DNA of 52,126 nucleotides, from the NCBI GenBank assembly GCA_021151805.1, contig JAGKWN010000017.1, positions 1 to 52,126 on the forward strand, given 5' to 3'. Shown here one piece after another: positions 42,613 to 52,109 of the stretch. The stretch's first letter is position 1; every line of letters starts with the position of its first letter. This stretch comes from Cytophagaceae bacterium. GTDB taxonomy: Bacteria > Bacteroidota > Bacteroidia > Cytophagales > Cytophagaceae. The notes beneath the pieces are model-generated. The model was not told the origin of the DNA. It saw only the letters and a program-made list of their open reading frames with translations, and did not search any database. Position numbers and translations under genes: made by a program.

Positions 42613-43005
42613 ATGGCAAAGTATTCTGAAAAATCACAAAAAGTTGTTAAAAGTGCTATGCACCGCATGCACGAAGGAACATTGAAATCAGGCAAAAGTG
42701 GTAAGACGGTTAAAGATCCGAAGCAGGCGATAGCCATTGGCCTATCTGAAGCAAGAGAAAAAGGAGCGAAGGTACCTGCGAAAAAGACCAGTGCAAAAAA
42801 GAGTACGGATAAAAAATCGGCAGCCAAAAAAAGTACGGCTAAAAAATCGGTGACGAAAAAAAGTACAGCTAAAAAAGCAACAGCTAAAAAGGCAGCATCG
42901 AAAAAAACGACTGCTAAAAAATCTGCTTCTAAAAAGCCTGCAATGAAAAAGATGGCAACGAAGAAGTCTGCTGCGAAGAAAGCAACATCAAAAAAATCGA
43001 AATAA
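42613..43005 (+). CDS. DUF6496 protein with histone-H1-like tail (130 aa)
   Basis: The N-terminal 55 residues (KVVKSAMHRMHEGTLKSGKSGKTVKDPKQAIAIGLSEAREKGAKVP) are the DUF6496 domain. From residue 57 on the protein consists of irregular KKS/KKT/AKK repeats like the tail of eukaryotic histone H1, so it should bind DNA non-specifically and compact it. The start at 42613 fits the DUF6496 beginning. Its closest downstream neighbour is a type IB topoisomerase, which suits a role in chromosome structure. Confidence 0.86.
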   Translation: MAKYSEKSQKVVKSAMHRMHEGTLKSGKSGKTVKDPKQAIAIGLSEAREKGAKVPAKKTSAKKSTDKKSAAKKSTAKKSVTKKSTAKKATAKKAASKKTTAKKSASKKPAMKKMATKKSAAKKATSKKSK

Positions 43006-43332
43006 TTATGTTGACTGATGAACAAAGCATTGAAGAAATCTACGAGGTAGAATTTCTATTTATCTGACAGAACATGTAGCAGATACAATATAAGGGAGAA
43101 TGGCATCGAGCCGGATCTCCAGTCAGGACTCCACTCCGTTTATTATCTTTTGATCAGAAAAAGAGTTAACCAGGCATGGTTCGGGAGTCCTTATGCACAG
43201 GGCGGAGGAGTCTTCAGAAGTGGCTCCTTCCTATCTGTTTCCGGGAAACCGGTTTTACCAAAACAATTTCTGTCTTTCTCCAGCGGCGGTAAAATTGTAA
43301 GTGGAAAATAATTAAATATTATCATACTCTAA
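43006..43332. other. Gap with a start-less open frame, possible decayed gene
   Basis: A 19-codon frame starts at 43008 (MLTDEQSIEEIYEVE...). In another frame 43046-43312 stays open for about 88 codons and ends ...SSGGKIVSGK, but it has no ATG. One frameshift would join the two. It may be the debris of a small gene or chance; no homology recognised. Confidence 0.3.
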
Positions 43333-44442
43333 ATGCATCCTGACATGACGATTGCACAAGCATCCATAGCTGACCTGCTGGTCCCTAAAAGAAAAATAAG
43401 AAAAGCTGTTAAAGACTACCGGGTTAGTGCAACGCTTGCAGATCTGGTATATGTAAATGATGCAGATGAAGGATATACGCGCAAAAAGCTAAGCAGCCGT
43501 TTTGTGTATTATTTTAAAGACGAAAAAATAACTGATAAAAAAATTCTGAAAAGAATTAAACAACTGGTGATTCCACCAGCCTGGACCGATGTATGGATCT
43601 GTACACAGGAAAACGGACATATTCAGGTGACAGGTATGGACGTAAAGAACCGTAAACAATACCGTTATCATCCTGCGTGGTCCTCATTGCGTGAACAGAC
43701 AAAATATTATCGCCTGAGAGATTTCGCTCATGCCATTCCTGCGATCCGTGCCCGCATAAAAGAAGATCTTTGTCAGCATGGATTACCTAAAACAAAAGTA
43801 CTGGCAGCTGTTATTAGCGTAATGGAATCTACCAGTATACGCGTAGGAAATACGATGTATGAAAAATTATATGGTTCCTTTGGTTTATCAACGATGAAAG
43901 ATAGACATGTGAAAATCCAAGGAAGTGAAATTTGTTTTTCTTTTAAAGGAAAAAAAGGAGTTTATCACCGAATCAGTTTGAAGAGTAAGAAACTGGCTCA
44001 CATTATTGCGCAATGCAGAGATATTCCTGGTAAAGAATTATTTCAGTATTTCGATCACCAGGGAAATCCCCATACTATTGATTCAGGAGATGTGAATGCA
44101 TACATACGTGAAATATCCGGCGGCGATTTTACAAGCAAGGATTTTCGTACCTGGGCAGGAACGGTTAGATGTTTACAGGCATTCCGGAATCTTGGTCCGG
44201 CAGAGAATCAAACCCAGGCCAAAAGGCTTATGAAAGAAGCGATGGATATTGTTGCGCATCAATTGGGTAATACACGCAGTGTGTGTAAAAAGCATTATAT
44301 ACATCCGGGAATTATGGAAGATTATGAAAATGGTAAATTGGCAAAGTACATTTCTAAAATTCAGGAGATCGAAACGAATTGTGAATCTGGTGCAGTGCTT
44401 ACTCCAGCTGAACAGGTACTAATCTCTATTCTCGAGCACTAA
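43333..44442 (+). CDS. DNA topoisomerase IB (poxvirus type, 369 aa)
   Basis: Relaxes supercoils by single-strand cleavage through a 3'-phosphotyrosine. KKLSSRFVYYF and the N-terminal clamp are followed by the catalytic domain with TSIRVGN (first catalytic Arg), FSFKGKKGVYHR, TSKDFRTWAGT (second Arg) and the active-site Tyr322 in CKKHYIHP. The length suits the bacterial enzymes. Start at ATG 43333; MHPDMTI allows Met5 too. It lies 327 bp downstream of the DUF6496 gene; a terminator shared with malQ follows. Confidence 0.9.
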   Translation: MHPDMTIAQASIADLLVPKRKIRKAVKDYRVSATLADLVYVNDADEGYTRKKLSSRFVYYFKDEKITDKKILKRIKQLVIPPAWTDVWICTQENGHIQVTGMDVKNRKQYRYHPAWSSLREQTKYYRLRDFAHAIPAIRARIKEDLCQHGLPKTKVLAAVISVMESTSIRVGNTMYEKLYGSFGLSTMKDRHVKIQGSEICFSFKGKKGVYHRISLKSKKLAHIIAQCRDIPGKELFQYFDHQGNPHTIDSGDVNAYIREISGGDFTSKDFRTWAGTVRCLQAFRNLGPAENQTQAKRLMKEAMDIVAHQLGNTRSVCKKHYIHPGIMEDYENGKLAKYISKIQEIETNCESGAVLTPAEQVLISILEH

Positions 44443-44470
44443 AAATATTTTAATTTGTGGTTTATTTTCA

Positions 44471-44512
44471 GCAGAGAGCCGGAGTCTAATACTCCGGCTC
44501 TCTGCTTTTATC
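44471..44512. terminator. Bidirectional terminator between topoisomerase IB and malQ
   Basis: GCAGAGAGCCGGAGT (44471-44485) pairs perfectly with ACTCCGGCTCTCTGC (44491-44505) over 5 nt. TTTTATC follows in plus; on the minus strand TGAAAATAAA follows, so it is weaker there. It lies between the convergent gene ends. Confidence 0.9.
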
Positions 44513-46010
44513 TGACTATTCTATTAAACAATACAAGTTCATCACGAATTTCTTTAGCCAATTCAGGTGTTAAAGGTGCCTGTGAGTGTAGTCGCCATCT
44601 CCAGTTGTCGTGCAGTGTTCCCGGTCGGTTCATTTTTGCTTCAGATCCTAATATGAGCATGTCCTGTACCGGCCATATTGCAAGCACAGCAACTGAAGCA
44701 ATGGTCTGCCGTATGAATTCTTTATTTACATTAGCTGCGTCAATTTTTTTATTGAAGTAAGCAGAAATTTTGTTTCGTGTATCATCAGAAATCTCATCGT
44801 TATACCACCCAAGTACGGTGTTATTATCGTGTGTGCCCGTATAAGCAATGCTGTTAGGTACATAGTTATGGGGGCTATGGATACTTGCTGCTGTATGTTC
44901 CATAAATGCAAATTGTAAAATCTTCATCCCGGGGAAATCAAACAGATCCATGAGATCCCATACCGGCTGGTCAATCTCGCCAAGGTCTTCAGCGATCAGT
45001 GGGAGATGCTTCAGTCTTTTTTCAATGGTGTTAAAAAAATCAATACCCGGTGCTTTGATCCACTTCCCATTGATAGCAGTATGTTCCGTGGCAGCAATTT
45101 CGTAGTAAGCGGAAAAAGCACGGAAGTGATCCAGGCGAATGATGTCACACATCTGCAATGTATGACTGATGCGTTTAATCCACCAGTCGTATCCTGATTT
45201 TTTTAGTGTATTCCAGTTGTACACTGGCATTCCCCAGAGTTGACCGGTTTCTGTAAACAGATCAGGCGGTACGCCTGCAATCTTCGCCGGACGACCATCT
45301 TTATGCAACTTAAAATATTCCGGATGTTTCCACACATCACAACTATCATGGCTTACATAAAATGGCATGTCGCCGATGAATTTTATTTTTTGATCTGCAC
45401 AATACCTGCGTAAGGCATTTAGATGTTTAAAGAACATAAATTGAATGAACTTCTCTTTCTCTATTGTATGATGCAGCTCTTTCTTTATTTTTCGGATTGC
45501 CTGCGGCTCTCTGTTTTTGTATGCTGCAGGCCAGTCGAGCCACCAGGCGCCATGATGATAATTTTTTAATGAAAGGAATAAGGCAAAATCATTTAGCCAG
45601 TAGGCTTCTTTTTTGCAATAAGCAGTATATTCTGCCTGATCTGTTTTTTCAAAGCGTTCAAATGCTTTTGTGATCAGGCTCATTTTATAAGCGTATGCTT
45701 TATCAAATTCCACGATATTTTCTTCAAACGTATAATCCAGCAAATCTTCCTGAAGCAGCAGCCCATCTTTTAACAATAGCTCCGGACTGATAAATAAAGG
45801 ATTTCCTGCAAAGGCAGATAAACAGCTGTAAGGCGAGAAGCCTCTGCCGCCGTCTGTGTAATTCAATGGGAGCGTTTGCCAGTATTGTATGCCGGCACTG
45901 GCAAGATAATCTGCAAACCGGTATGCTGATGGTCCGAAATCGCCGATGCCAAAGGAGTTGTATAAAGATGAAATATGCAGGATGACTCCTGAACTGCGAT
46001 TGATCTTCAT
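44508..46010 (-). CDS. malQ: 4-alpha-glucanotransferase (amylomaltase, 500 aa)
   Basis: A GH77 enzyme that transfers alpha-1,4-glucan segments between maltodextrins. It starts with RSSGVILHISSLYNSFGIGDFGPSAYRFADYLASAGIQYWQTLPL, the family's first strand and helix. The catalytic residues are Asp294 (IIRLDHFRAF, nucleophile), Glu341 (IAEDLGEI, acid/base) and Asp395 (TGTHDNNTVLGWY). Length is typical of the bacterial form without extra domains. It is alone here; no other maltose or glycogen gene is near except fbp, 5 kb away. Confidence 0.93.
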   Translation of the reverse strand: MKINRSSGVILHISSLYNSFGIGDFGPSAYRFADYLASAGIQYWQTLPLNYTDGGRGFSPYSCLSAFAGNPLFISPELLLKDGLLLQEDLLDYTFEENIVEFDKAYAYKMSLITKAFERFEKTDQAEYTAYCKKEAYWLNDFALFLSLKNYHHGAWWLDWPAAYKNREPQAIRKIKKELHHTIEKEKFIQFMFFKHLNALRRYCADQKIKFIGDMPFYVSHDSCDVWKHPEYFKLHKDGRPAKIAGVPPDLFTETGQLWGMPVYNWNTLKKSGYDWWIKRISHTLQMCDIIRLDHFRAFSAYYEIAATEHTAINGKWIKAPGIDFFNTIEKRLKHLPLIAEDLGEIDQPVWDLMDLFDFPGMKILQFAFMEHTAASIHSPHNYVPNSIAYTGTHDNNTVLGWYNDEISDDTRNKISAYFNKKIDAANVNKEFIRQTIASVAVLAIWPVQDMLILGSEAKMNRPGTLHDNWRWRLHSQAPLTPELAKEIRDELVLFNRIVR

Positions 46011-46145
46011 AAATAAGAATTAATTAGCTGATTGAATAAAAAGAAATATCTCTTATAGAAGATAGCGAAAAGTACCGATTAATGGAATAGTTAAATCAGG
46101 AAAAATAAACATTGGTATAAAATGTCTGGAAAGGCTAGTAAAAAT

Positions 46146-46183
46146 CCAGGTGATTGAAATGGCGCGGTATTTTAATCACCTGG
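46146..46183 (-). terminator. Terminator of the 1546-aa gene
   Basis: CCAGGTGATT (46146-46155) pairs with AATCACCTGG (46174-46183); on the minus strand the stem is followed by ATTTTTAC. It directly follows the gene end. Confidence 0.65.
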
Positions 46184-46191
46184 ACATTTTA

Positions 46192-49100
46192 TTATTTCAC
46201 TACTAATCTGCTTATATAGTTTTTGTTGTATGAGTCACGGAACCTTACCAGATATACTCCGCTCTTTATGTTTGATAGGTCTATTTTTAAAGTACTTGTT
46301 TCAATGTCTGTAACTGCCAGTATTGTTTTACCATCAAGACTTTCGATCCTGTAAGATATGATGTGGCTATCAGATTCATATTGATTTTGGGCACTTGTTA
46401 ATTCTGCTGTTGTATAACCTGAAGCCGGATTCGGATATAATGTTACCGCATCGTCTTTAAGATTGATTTTGATTGTATTCAATACCTTATTGGTTTTAAC
46501 AGCGTCATTAAAATCAAAAATAATAGATGCCTGGTTTACTATCGCAGATCCTTCTATACTGTTGGCTTTTGTTTTCATTGAAAATATTATAAAGCCGTGT
46601 GCATTTAACGAATCTTCTTTGACTCCCGGGAGATTGATTTTTTCAAACGTACAGGTAAGAATATTCTTATTGATCTGATAATTCATTACATGTGAAGACG
46701 AAATAATCGAAAGTGAAGCCGGATCAAGGTATTCAGATAGCGTACAGGTTACAATAATTTTTTCTGCTGGATAATTACCAGTATTTTCAAAATGTACTGT
46801 ATATGTGAGATCACTATTTTTTTCAATGTATCCCTGTGGGCCCTCTCCTAAAGGGAAGACACTTAAATCATTCGGATCAAAGGAACCTATTATCTTTAAT
46901 GAACTTTGTTGGAAGTTATTCAATAAATTTTCTTCAATAGCTGCATTTGCAATGCTTGCTTCAAAAGTTCTGAATGAGTCTAATGGAGCGTACAATGATA
47001 CAGAATCCACTAATGTTATGGATTGAATTTCTCCTGCCTGCACATTTTCAACAAACCATTGGTATTCATTTCCATTTACAACACGATCCCAGGAAGTACT
47101 TGCTGTGATCAGAAACAGGTCTGAAGGAAGAACCAATGTTATTGTATCTTTTACAGAAGCGAGGTTGCCCATATTGGCATATTGAATTTTCAGATTATTC
47201 TTAAAACCTCTCCGTAAGCTGGCAGGAGAGACCGAGATTGACATATCCTGCCGCTGTTCGCCTTTTGAAGTTAATCCGGCAGGTGCAGCATTTATGGTTT
47301 GTCCTATTCCTGAAGCAATAATATTTTGTGATGTACAGCCTGATGACCAGTATTCATTATCCAGTATGGTTGCCGTATAAGTACCTGGTGAAACGTTGGC
47401 TGAATAAATTCCATTTGAGTTTGTTGAGCAATAAACAGAACCCGGATTGATCAACACTTTTTGTCCGGAGAGCAGTTCTTCATTCTGATCATGCAGACAG
47501 TTTTTATTTACATCATTGAAAACGATTCCTTTTATTTCTACACTTTGTGGTTCAATAATGGAAAGTATTTGATTGGGTTGAACATTGCTTAAACGCTGGA
47601 TGAATCCGGAAGGCCAGTGGATGATAATGCTGTCTATAACAGAAGCATCATTTAAACCAAAATGTTGTAGATAACTGTTTTGTCCGCCAAGACCAGTTTG
47701 CGAATTGATCTCTCTCATTTGCCATACAGATGAACCTTTTATCTGTGCTGATACTTCAATACGAGCTCCGATTGCACTTCTATTGGAGACAGTACCTGTA
47801 AGTTTTATTTCAACCCATTTATTGGCGTTTCCATTATTGGTGTATAATATATTTGCTTCATTTTTCAATGTAGTAACAAATACGTCCATATCTCCGTCCT
47901 TATCAAAATCAGACCATGATTGGCTGTAGCAGCTTCCAGCAGCTGAATTCAGCAGCTCAGTTGTTTTTCTTGTAAATTGCCCGGACCCGTTATTAAGATA
48001 TAAAAGTTTATTTTTGTTATTGGCTACAATATATAAATCCAGGTCTCCGTCTTTGTCAATATCTACCCAGTTGGTTCCGTGTGTTGAACCATTTCCTGTC
48101 CGGGTAATTAAAGAATTTGTTATTTTGGTAAAGCTTCCATTACCTTCGTTTTTGTATAAAAAAGCATCAGTATTAGAGTTTGTAACATAGAGATCGAGAT
48201 CCCGGTCATTATCAAAGTCTGCCCAGCATGCTGATACAGAATTGCCTTTGTCGTTGGAAACAATTGAGTTCACTTTTTCAAAGATTCCATTTCCTTTATT
48301 TTGATATAAGGTATTGGAATAATCTTTATCATTTACTACAAACAAATCCTGATCGCCATCTTTGTCATAATCTGCCCAGGCACCAGTGATTGAATAGGCT
48401 GCTTCACTTACGATTGGAGTGTTATTGATTTCAGAAAAACTACCATCACCATTATTATGGAATAACCGATTAAAACGTGTGGGCATATAATCTGACAGAA
48501 ATAAGTCAACAAAACCATCATTATCATAATCGGCAAATGATGCACCATGGTAATATCCAATGGAAGAAGTGATTTCAGAGTTTGTAATTTTTGTGAAACT
48601 TCCGTTGCCGTTGTTTGTATACAAAAAGTTTGTTGGATTTCCATTATTAGCTACAACGAAATCAATGTCGCCATCATTATCTGTATCTGCCCATGAAGAA
48701 GAGATAGATGCTGCCCTGTCATCAGAAGATGCGAAGATCCCGGATGAGCTCTTTGTAAAAGTTCCATTACCATTATTGATGTATAAAATATTTTGTTTTG
48801 CTTTTGTATTCTCTGTAACAAATAAATCATCATCGCCATCACCATCAACATCCACCCAATTCGATGACCAGGAAGTTGTTTTGTCTGTAGACAGAATGCC
48901 AGTCAGCATTTTGCTGAACATGAAATTACTTGTATTGGCGCTGTTGTCTGTAATCCCTGCAGAATAAATGGATTGTTGAATTTCTCCATTTACTGTTCCT
49001 GTTACAACGGTCTCAACACTCAGAACTGTCATGTCAGGAATCGGATTGCCATTGTTATACATCAGCCCTGGCATTACTGTAGTAGAGATCATATACTTAT

Positions 49101-50832
49101 CAGACGGCTGTACAACAGGAATATTTTTAAATGTGATTATGCTATTTTCTTCTGAAGTATTAATTGTACCGGTTGTGATGGAAGAATTTGATGTATTGAT
49201 GAGTTGAGAAGAAACGGGGATTAAACCTGACCCGACAATAACCTCAACAGATACATTGGTGGTTGTTGCATCAATTAAAATATTAGATGTGAGCTGTACT
49301 TCATTTCCGGGAATTGTTTTTGTTGTAGAGCTGCTGCCTGTCTGGCCGAAACCTTTTACCTGGGATGATCCAAAATACATCATCCAGTTATCATTAAAAT
49401 TTGTAATCATTACAGCAATTTCTTCTGTTGATTCTATTAGAAGATAAGGCCTTTCAGGACCGGAAGTTTTTCCGGTGCCATTGTATATGTTTTTCCATTC
49501 ATTCAGGTTTAATGAACAATCAGCATATCTTCCGGCAGCAATAGTAAATGTTTTTGAGTATTCACTGCCATTTGTATACGCATCCTTTACTGTTACTACT
49601 GTTGATTCAGCACTATTTGCGAATAAATAGGCATGTGTATTCTGAGTTAATTTAGTATTTGTAAATGGATCTGTTACATTTTGTTCATATCCTGGCGGAG
49701 CCATATAGACTAAGAAATTTTTTCCGGAAGACTTTCCGTTTTCAGCAGATGCCATGGTTGCAATGTCAGATGTTCCCACACTTCCTGTTTCCAGCCAGTT
49801 TGCCTCAAATACAGATATTTTTTTCCCTGCAGTACAGCTGGCCCTGAACACTGTTGGATATGTCTGGCCATTTGTTTTACCAATCCATTCAGCCGGTTTC
49901 ATGTAATTTAAAGGAGAATAATTTTTTACATTCACCCAGGTACCATTCAGATATCTTTCCAGAACAACGTTGTTGTTGTCACTCCAGGAAACAATCCGGA
50001 TTTCCTGTTCTGTTGTTATCTGGTATGGAACAGTGAAATAGAAAAGTTCTCCAGAGCAGCTTCCATTTGAAGATGGCACATAGCCGCCACCATCTCTTTC
50101 GTTTCCAAATAATGCTCCATATTGAGTTGTTACAGGTTTGTTTGTTTCGATTACATATGTATGTCCGCTTATCAACAAGTCCCGGCCCTCTTTATAAAAG
50201 TATATAATATCCTGTCCCTTATGAATGAGTCTTTGTGCAACAATGGTAGACGTAAACATATCTACATTTGTTGTTCCTGAAACGGTTGTCGGAGTTTTGG
50301 ATATCTGTCTGATTGTAACCATTGTTGAATCTTCATAAGCCATCACGTTTACATCTCGTTGAGATGTACTGATTTTTGGTGCATAGATAATAAACTTGGT
50401 TCCTTTTCCGGTTCCGCTGATAGACGGCACCCAATCATGCTGCCAGTCTGAGTCTGTTGATTGAGAAGCTAAAATCAGCTTGTCTGCAGTGATGTTAAAA
50501 TAGTCACCATCTTGTTTTTTTGTTCCTCCGCTTGCACTTGGGTTATCGTCATTTATACCATTATCTCTGATATATAAAATATAAGATTGTCCTGCAGACA
50601 ATATACCGCTTTTGGAATCATCTGAATCACCATCCATATTGTCATCAATTATCTGAAATGTAGTGCTATCATAAATGGCAGTAATAATAAGGCATACATC
50701 GCGGTGGTTGCTGTCATTATTAGGCGGAACAAAAATATTGAATTTGGTTGCAGGTTCACCGGTTGCGTAGCTGTTGTATGAAAGCACAGACGCTAGCAGG
50801 AATATTAGTGATAGATGGTAGAAATGTTTCAT
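46192..50832 (-). CDS. Giant T9SS surface protein: IgGFc-binding-like, FG-GAP and ASPIC/UnbV (1546 aa)
   Basis: Signal peptide at 1-24. Residues about 30-480 resemble the IgGFc-binding N-terminal domain (FNIFVPPNNDSNHRDVCLIIT ... YAPKISTSQRDVNVMAYEDSTMVTI). Seven FG-GAP/VCBS-type repeats with Ca-binding DxDxDGxxD loops follow (VDVDGDGDDDLFV, ADTDNDGDIDFVV, ADYDNDGFVDLFL, ADYDKDGDQDLFV, ADFDNDRDLDLYV, VDIDKDGDLDLYI, SDFDKDGDMDVFV). They are followed by an ASPIC/UnbV segment (GARIEVSAQIKG ... LQHFGLNDASVIDSIIIHWPSG), SdrD-B-like and DUF11-like beta domains, and a T9SS sorting domain (LYPNPASG ... GVYLVRFRD). Likely a surface adhesin or carbohydrate-binding protein; binding partner unknown. Confidence 0.88.
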   Translation of the reverse strand: MKHFYHLSLIFLLASVLSYNSYATGEPATKFNIFVPPNNDSNHRDVCLIITAIYDSTTFQIIDDNMDGDSDDSKSGILSAGQSYILYIRDNGINDDNPSASGGTKKQDGDYFNITADKLILASQSTDSDWQHDWVPSISGTGKGTKFIIYAPKISTSQRDVNVMAYEDSTMVTIRQISKTPTTVSGTTNVDMFTSTIVAQRLIHKGQDIIYFYKEGRDLLISGHTYVIETNKPVTTQYGALFGNERDGGGYVPSSNGSCSGELFYFTVPYQITTEQEIRIVSWSDNNNVVLERYLNGTWVNVKNYSPLNYMKPAEWIGKTNGQTYPTVFRASCTAGKKISVFEANWLETGSVGTSDIATMASAENGKSSGKNFLVYMAPPGYEQNVTDPFTNTKLTQNTHAYLFANSAESTVVTVKDAYTNGSEYSKTFTIAAGRYADCSLNLNEWKNIYNGTGKTSGPERPYLLIESTEEIAVMITNFNDNWMMYFGSSQVKGFGQTGSSSTTKTIPGNEVQLTSNILIDATTTNVSVEVIVGSGLIPVSSQLINTSNSSITTGTINTSEENSIITFKNIPVVQPSDKYMISTTVMPGLMYNNGNPIPDMTVLSVETVVTGTVNGEIQQSIYSAGITDNSANTSNFMFSKMLTGILSTDKTTSWSSNWVDVDGDGDDDLFVTENTKAKQNILYINNGNGTFTKSSSGIFASSDDRAASISSSWADTDNDGDIDFVVANNGNPTNFLYTNNGNGSFTKITNSEITSSIGYYHGASFADYDNDGFVDLFLSDYMPTRFNRLFHNNGDGSFSEINNTPIVSEAAYSITGAWADYDKDGDQDLFVVNDKDYSNTLYQNKGNGIFEKVNSIVSNDKGNSVSACWADFDNDRDLDLYVTNSNTDAFLYKNEGNGSFTKITNSLITRTGNGSTHGTNWVDIDKDGDLDLYIVANNKNKLLYLNNGSGQFTRKTTELLNSAAGSCYSQSWSDFDKDGDMDVFVTTLKNEANILYTNNGNANKWVEIKLTGTVSNRSAIGARIEVSAQIKGSSVWQMREINSQTGLGGQNSYLQHFGLNDASVIDSIIIHWPSGFIQRLSNVQPNQILSIIEPQSVEIKGIVFNDVNKNCLHDQNEELLSGQKVLINPGSVYCSTNSNGIYSANVSPGTYTATILDNEYWSSGCTSQNIIASGIGQTINAAPAGLTSKGEQRQDMSISVSPASLRRGFKNNLKIQYANMGNLASVKDTITLVLPSDLFLITASTSWDRVVNGNEYQWFVENVQAGEIQSITLVDSVSLYAPLDSFRTFEASIANAAIEENLLNNFQQSSLKIIGSFDPNDLSVFPLGEGPQGYIEKNSDLTYTVHFENTGNYPAEKIIVTCTLSEYLDPASLSIISSSHVMNYQINKNILTCTFEKINLPGVKEDSLNAHGFIIFSMKTKANSIEGSAIVNQASIIFDFNDAVKTNKVLNTIKINLKDDAVTLYPNPASGYTTAELTSAQNQYESDSHIISYRIESLDGKTILAVTDIETSTLKIDLSNIKSGVYLVRFRDSYNKNYISRLVVK

Positions 50833-51068
50833 AGCTGTAAAGTTTTATGTTACAGTATAAATAAGAAATGTGCCAACTTATAAAGATGGTACTGTGAGCC
50901 AAACAAGCAATTTTATGTAATTCTGTTTTCCATAAAATGGAATTTGTTTCCAAATAAAAATGCTTTGGTTTCTCTAATACAGCATTAGAAGGATTAAAGC
51001 AGGTTTAAAAAAAAATGGCATTAAATATGGAATACTTCAAATGGATTATTTATTAAACTGATACGAAT
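50833..51068. other. Divergent control region between the surface protein and fbp
   Basis: 236 bp shared by two divergent genes. AT-rich with a run of A at about 51008-51015; I cannot identify clear -33/-7 boxes or repeats. Confidence 0.4.
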
Positions 51069-52109
51069 ATGAAACGAAACCTCTCAAATGTGAAAACCCT
51101 GGTTCAGTTCATCACTGAAAGTCAGAAGAATGTACTGCATGCTACAGGAGAACTATCAAGAATTTTAAATGATATTGCCATAGCTGCTAAAATTATAAAC
51201 CGTGAAGTAAACAAAGCCGGGCTGCTTGACATGCTGGGTATTGAAGGAGGGATGAATGTTCAGGATGAAGAAGTGAAGAAACTGGATGTATTTGCAAACG
51301 AACAATTTATTTCTGCACTCAGTTCGGGTGGTCAATGTTGCGTTATTGCTTCGGAAGAAAATGACGATATTATTCCCATAAAAAAATCGGACTATTCAAA
51401 AGCAAATTATGTTGTTCTCATTGATCCGTTGGATGGTTCCTCCAACATCGATGTGAATGTTGCTATAGGAAGTATTTTTTCTATTTATAAGAGAGTTACC
51501 AATGAGGGGGCAGGTCAGGTTATTGATTGTATTCAGCCAGGCGACAGACAAGTAGCAGCCGGTTATATTATTTACGGCTCATCAACAATGCTTGTATATA
51601 CAACCGGCGATGGAGTGAATGGCTTTACACTGGACCCTTCTATTGGAGAATTTTGTTTATCACATCCCAATATGAAAATTCCCGAAGATGGATTTATATA
51701 TTCTGTTAATGAAGGAAATTATGTAGAATTCCCACGCGAAATACAAGAATATATTTATTATTGCAAAACTCCTGATTTTGCTACTGGTCGTCCGTATTCG
51801 GCAAGATATATAGGCTCTATGGTTGCAGACTTTCATCGTAATCTGATCAAAGGGGGAATTTTTATGTATCCGGCAACTTCCAAACATCCTTTAGGAAAAC
51901 TAAGACTTATGTACGAATGTAATCCACTGGCATTTCTGATTGAACAGGCTGGGGGAAAGGCAATAGATGGTGAAGGACGGATTTTAAGTATACAACCTGA
52001 TTCTATTCATCAACGGACCGGAATAATTATCGGGTCAAAAAATATGGTTGAAAAAGTAGAAGCATTTATTCAACTGAATTTAGGAAAGAATGTATATAGA
52101 ATAAAGTAA
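51069..52109 (+). CDS. fbp: Fructose-1,6-bisphosphatase, class I (346 aa)
   Basis: Gluconeogenic enzyme that removes the 1-phosphate of fructose 1,6-bisphosphate. The metal-binding signature IDPLDGSSNIDVN is at 118-130 (Asp119, Asp122), with upstream Glu residues (ASEEND, 95-100) and the substrate-binding GRPYSARYIGSMVADFHRNLIKGGIFMYPA near the C-terminal third. ATG 51069 (MKRNLSNVKTLVQFITES) gives the normal N-terminus. Single gene, divergent from the 1546-aa gene. Confidence 0.94.
   Translation: MKRNLSNVKTLVQFITESQKNVLHATGELSRILNDIAIAAKIINREVNKAGLLDMLGIEGGMNVQDEEVKKLDVFANEQFISALSSGGQCCVIASEENDDIIPIKKSDYSKANYVVLIDPLDGSSNIDVNVAIGSIFSIYKRVTNEGAGQVIDCIQPGDRQVAAGYIIYGSSTMLVYTTGDGVNGFTLDPSIGEFCLSHPNMKIPEDGFIYSVNEGNYVEFPREIQEYIYYCKTPDFATGRPYSARYIGSMVADFHRNLIKGGIFMYPATSKHPLGKLRLMYECNPLAFLIEQAGGKAIDGEGRILSIQPDSIHQRTGIIIGSKNMVEKVEAFIQLNLGKNVYRIK

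Noticed and set aside
42555..43025. 156-aa minus-strand frame rich in Phe and Ala
   Set aside because: Antisense reading of the Lys-rich repeats of the DUF6496 protein.
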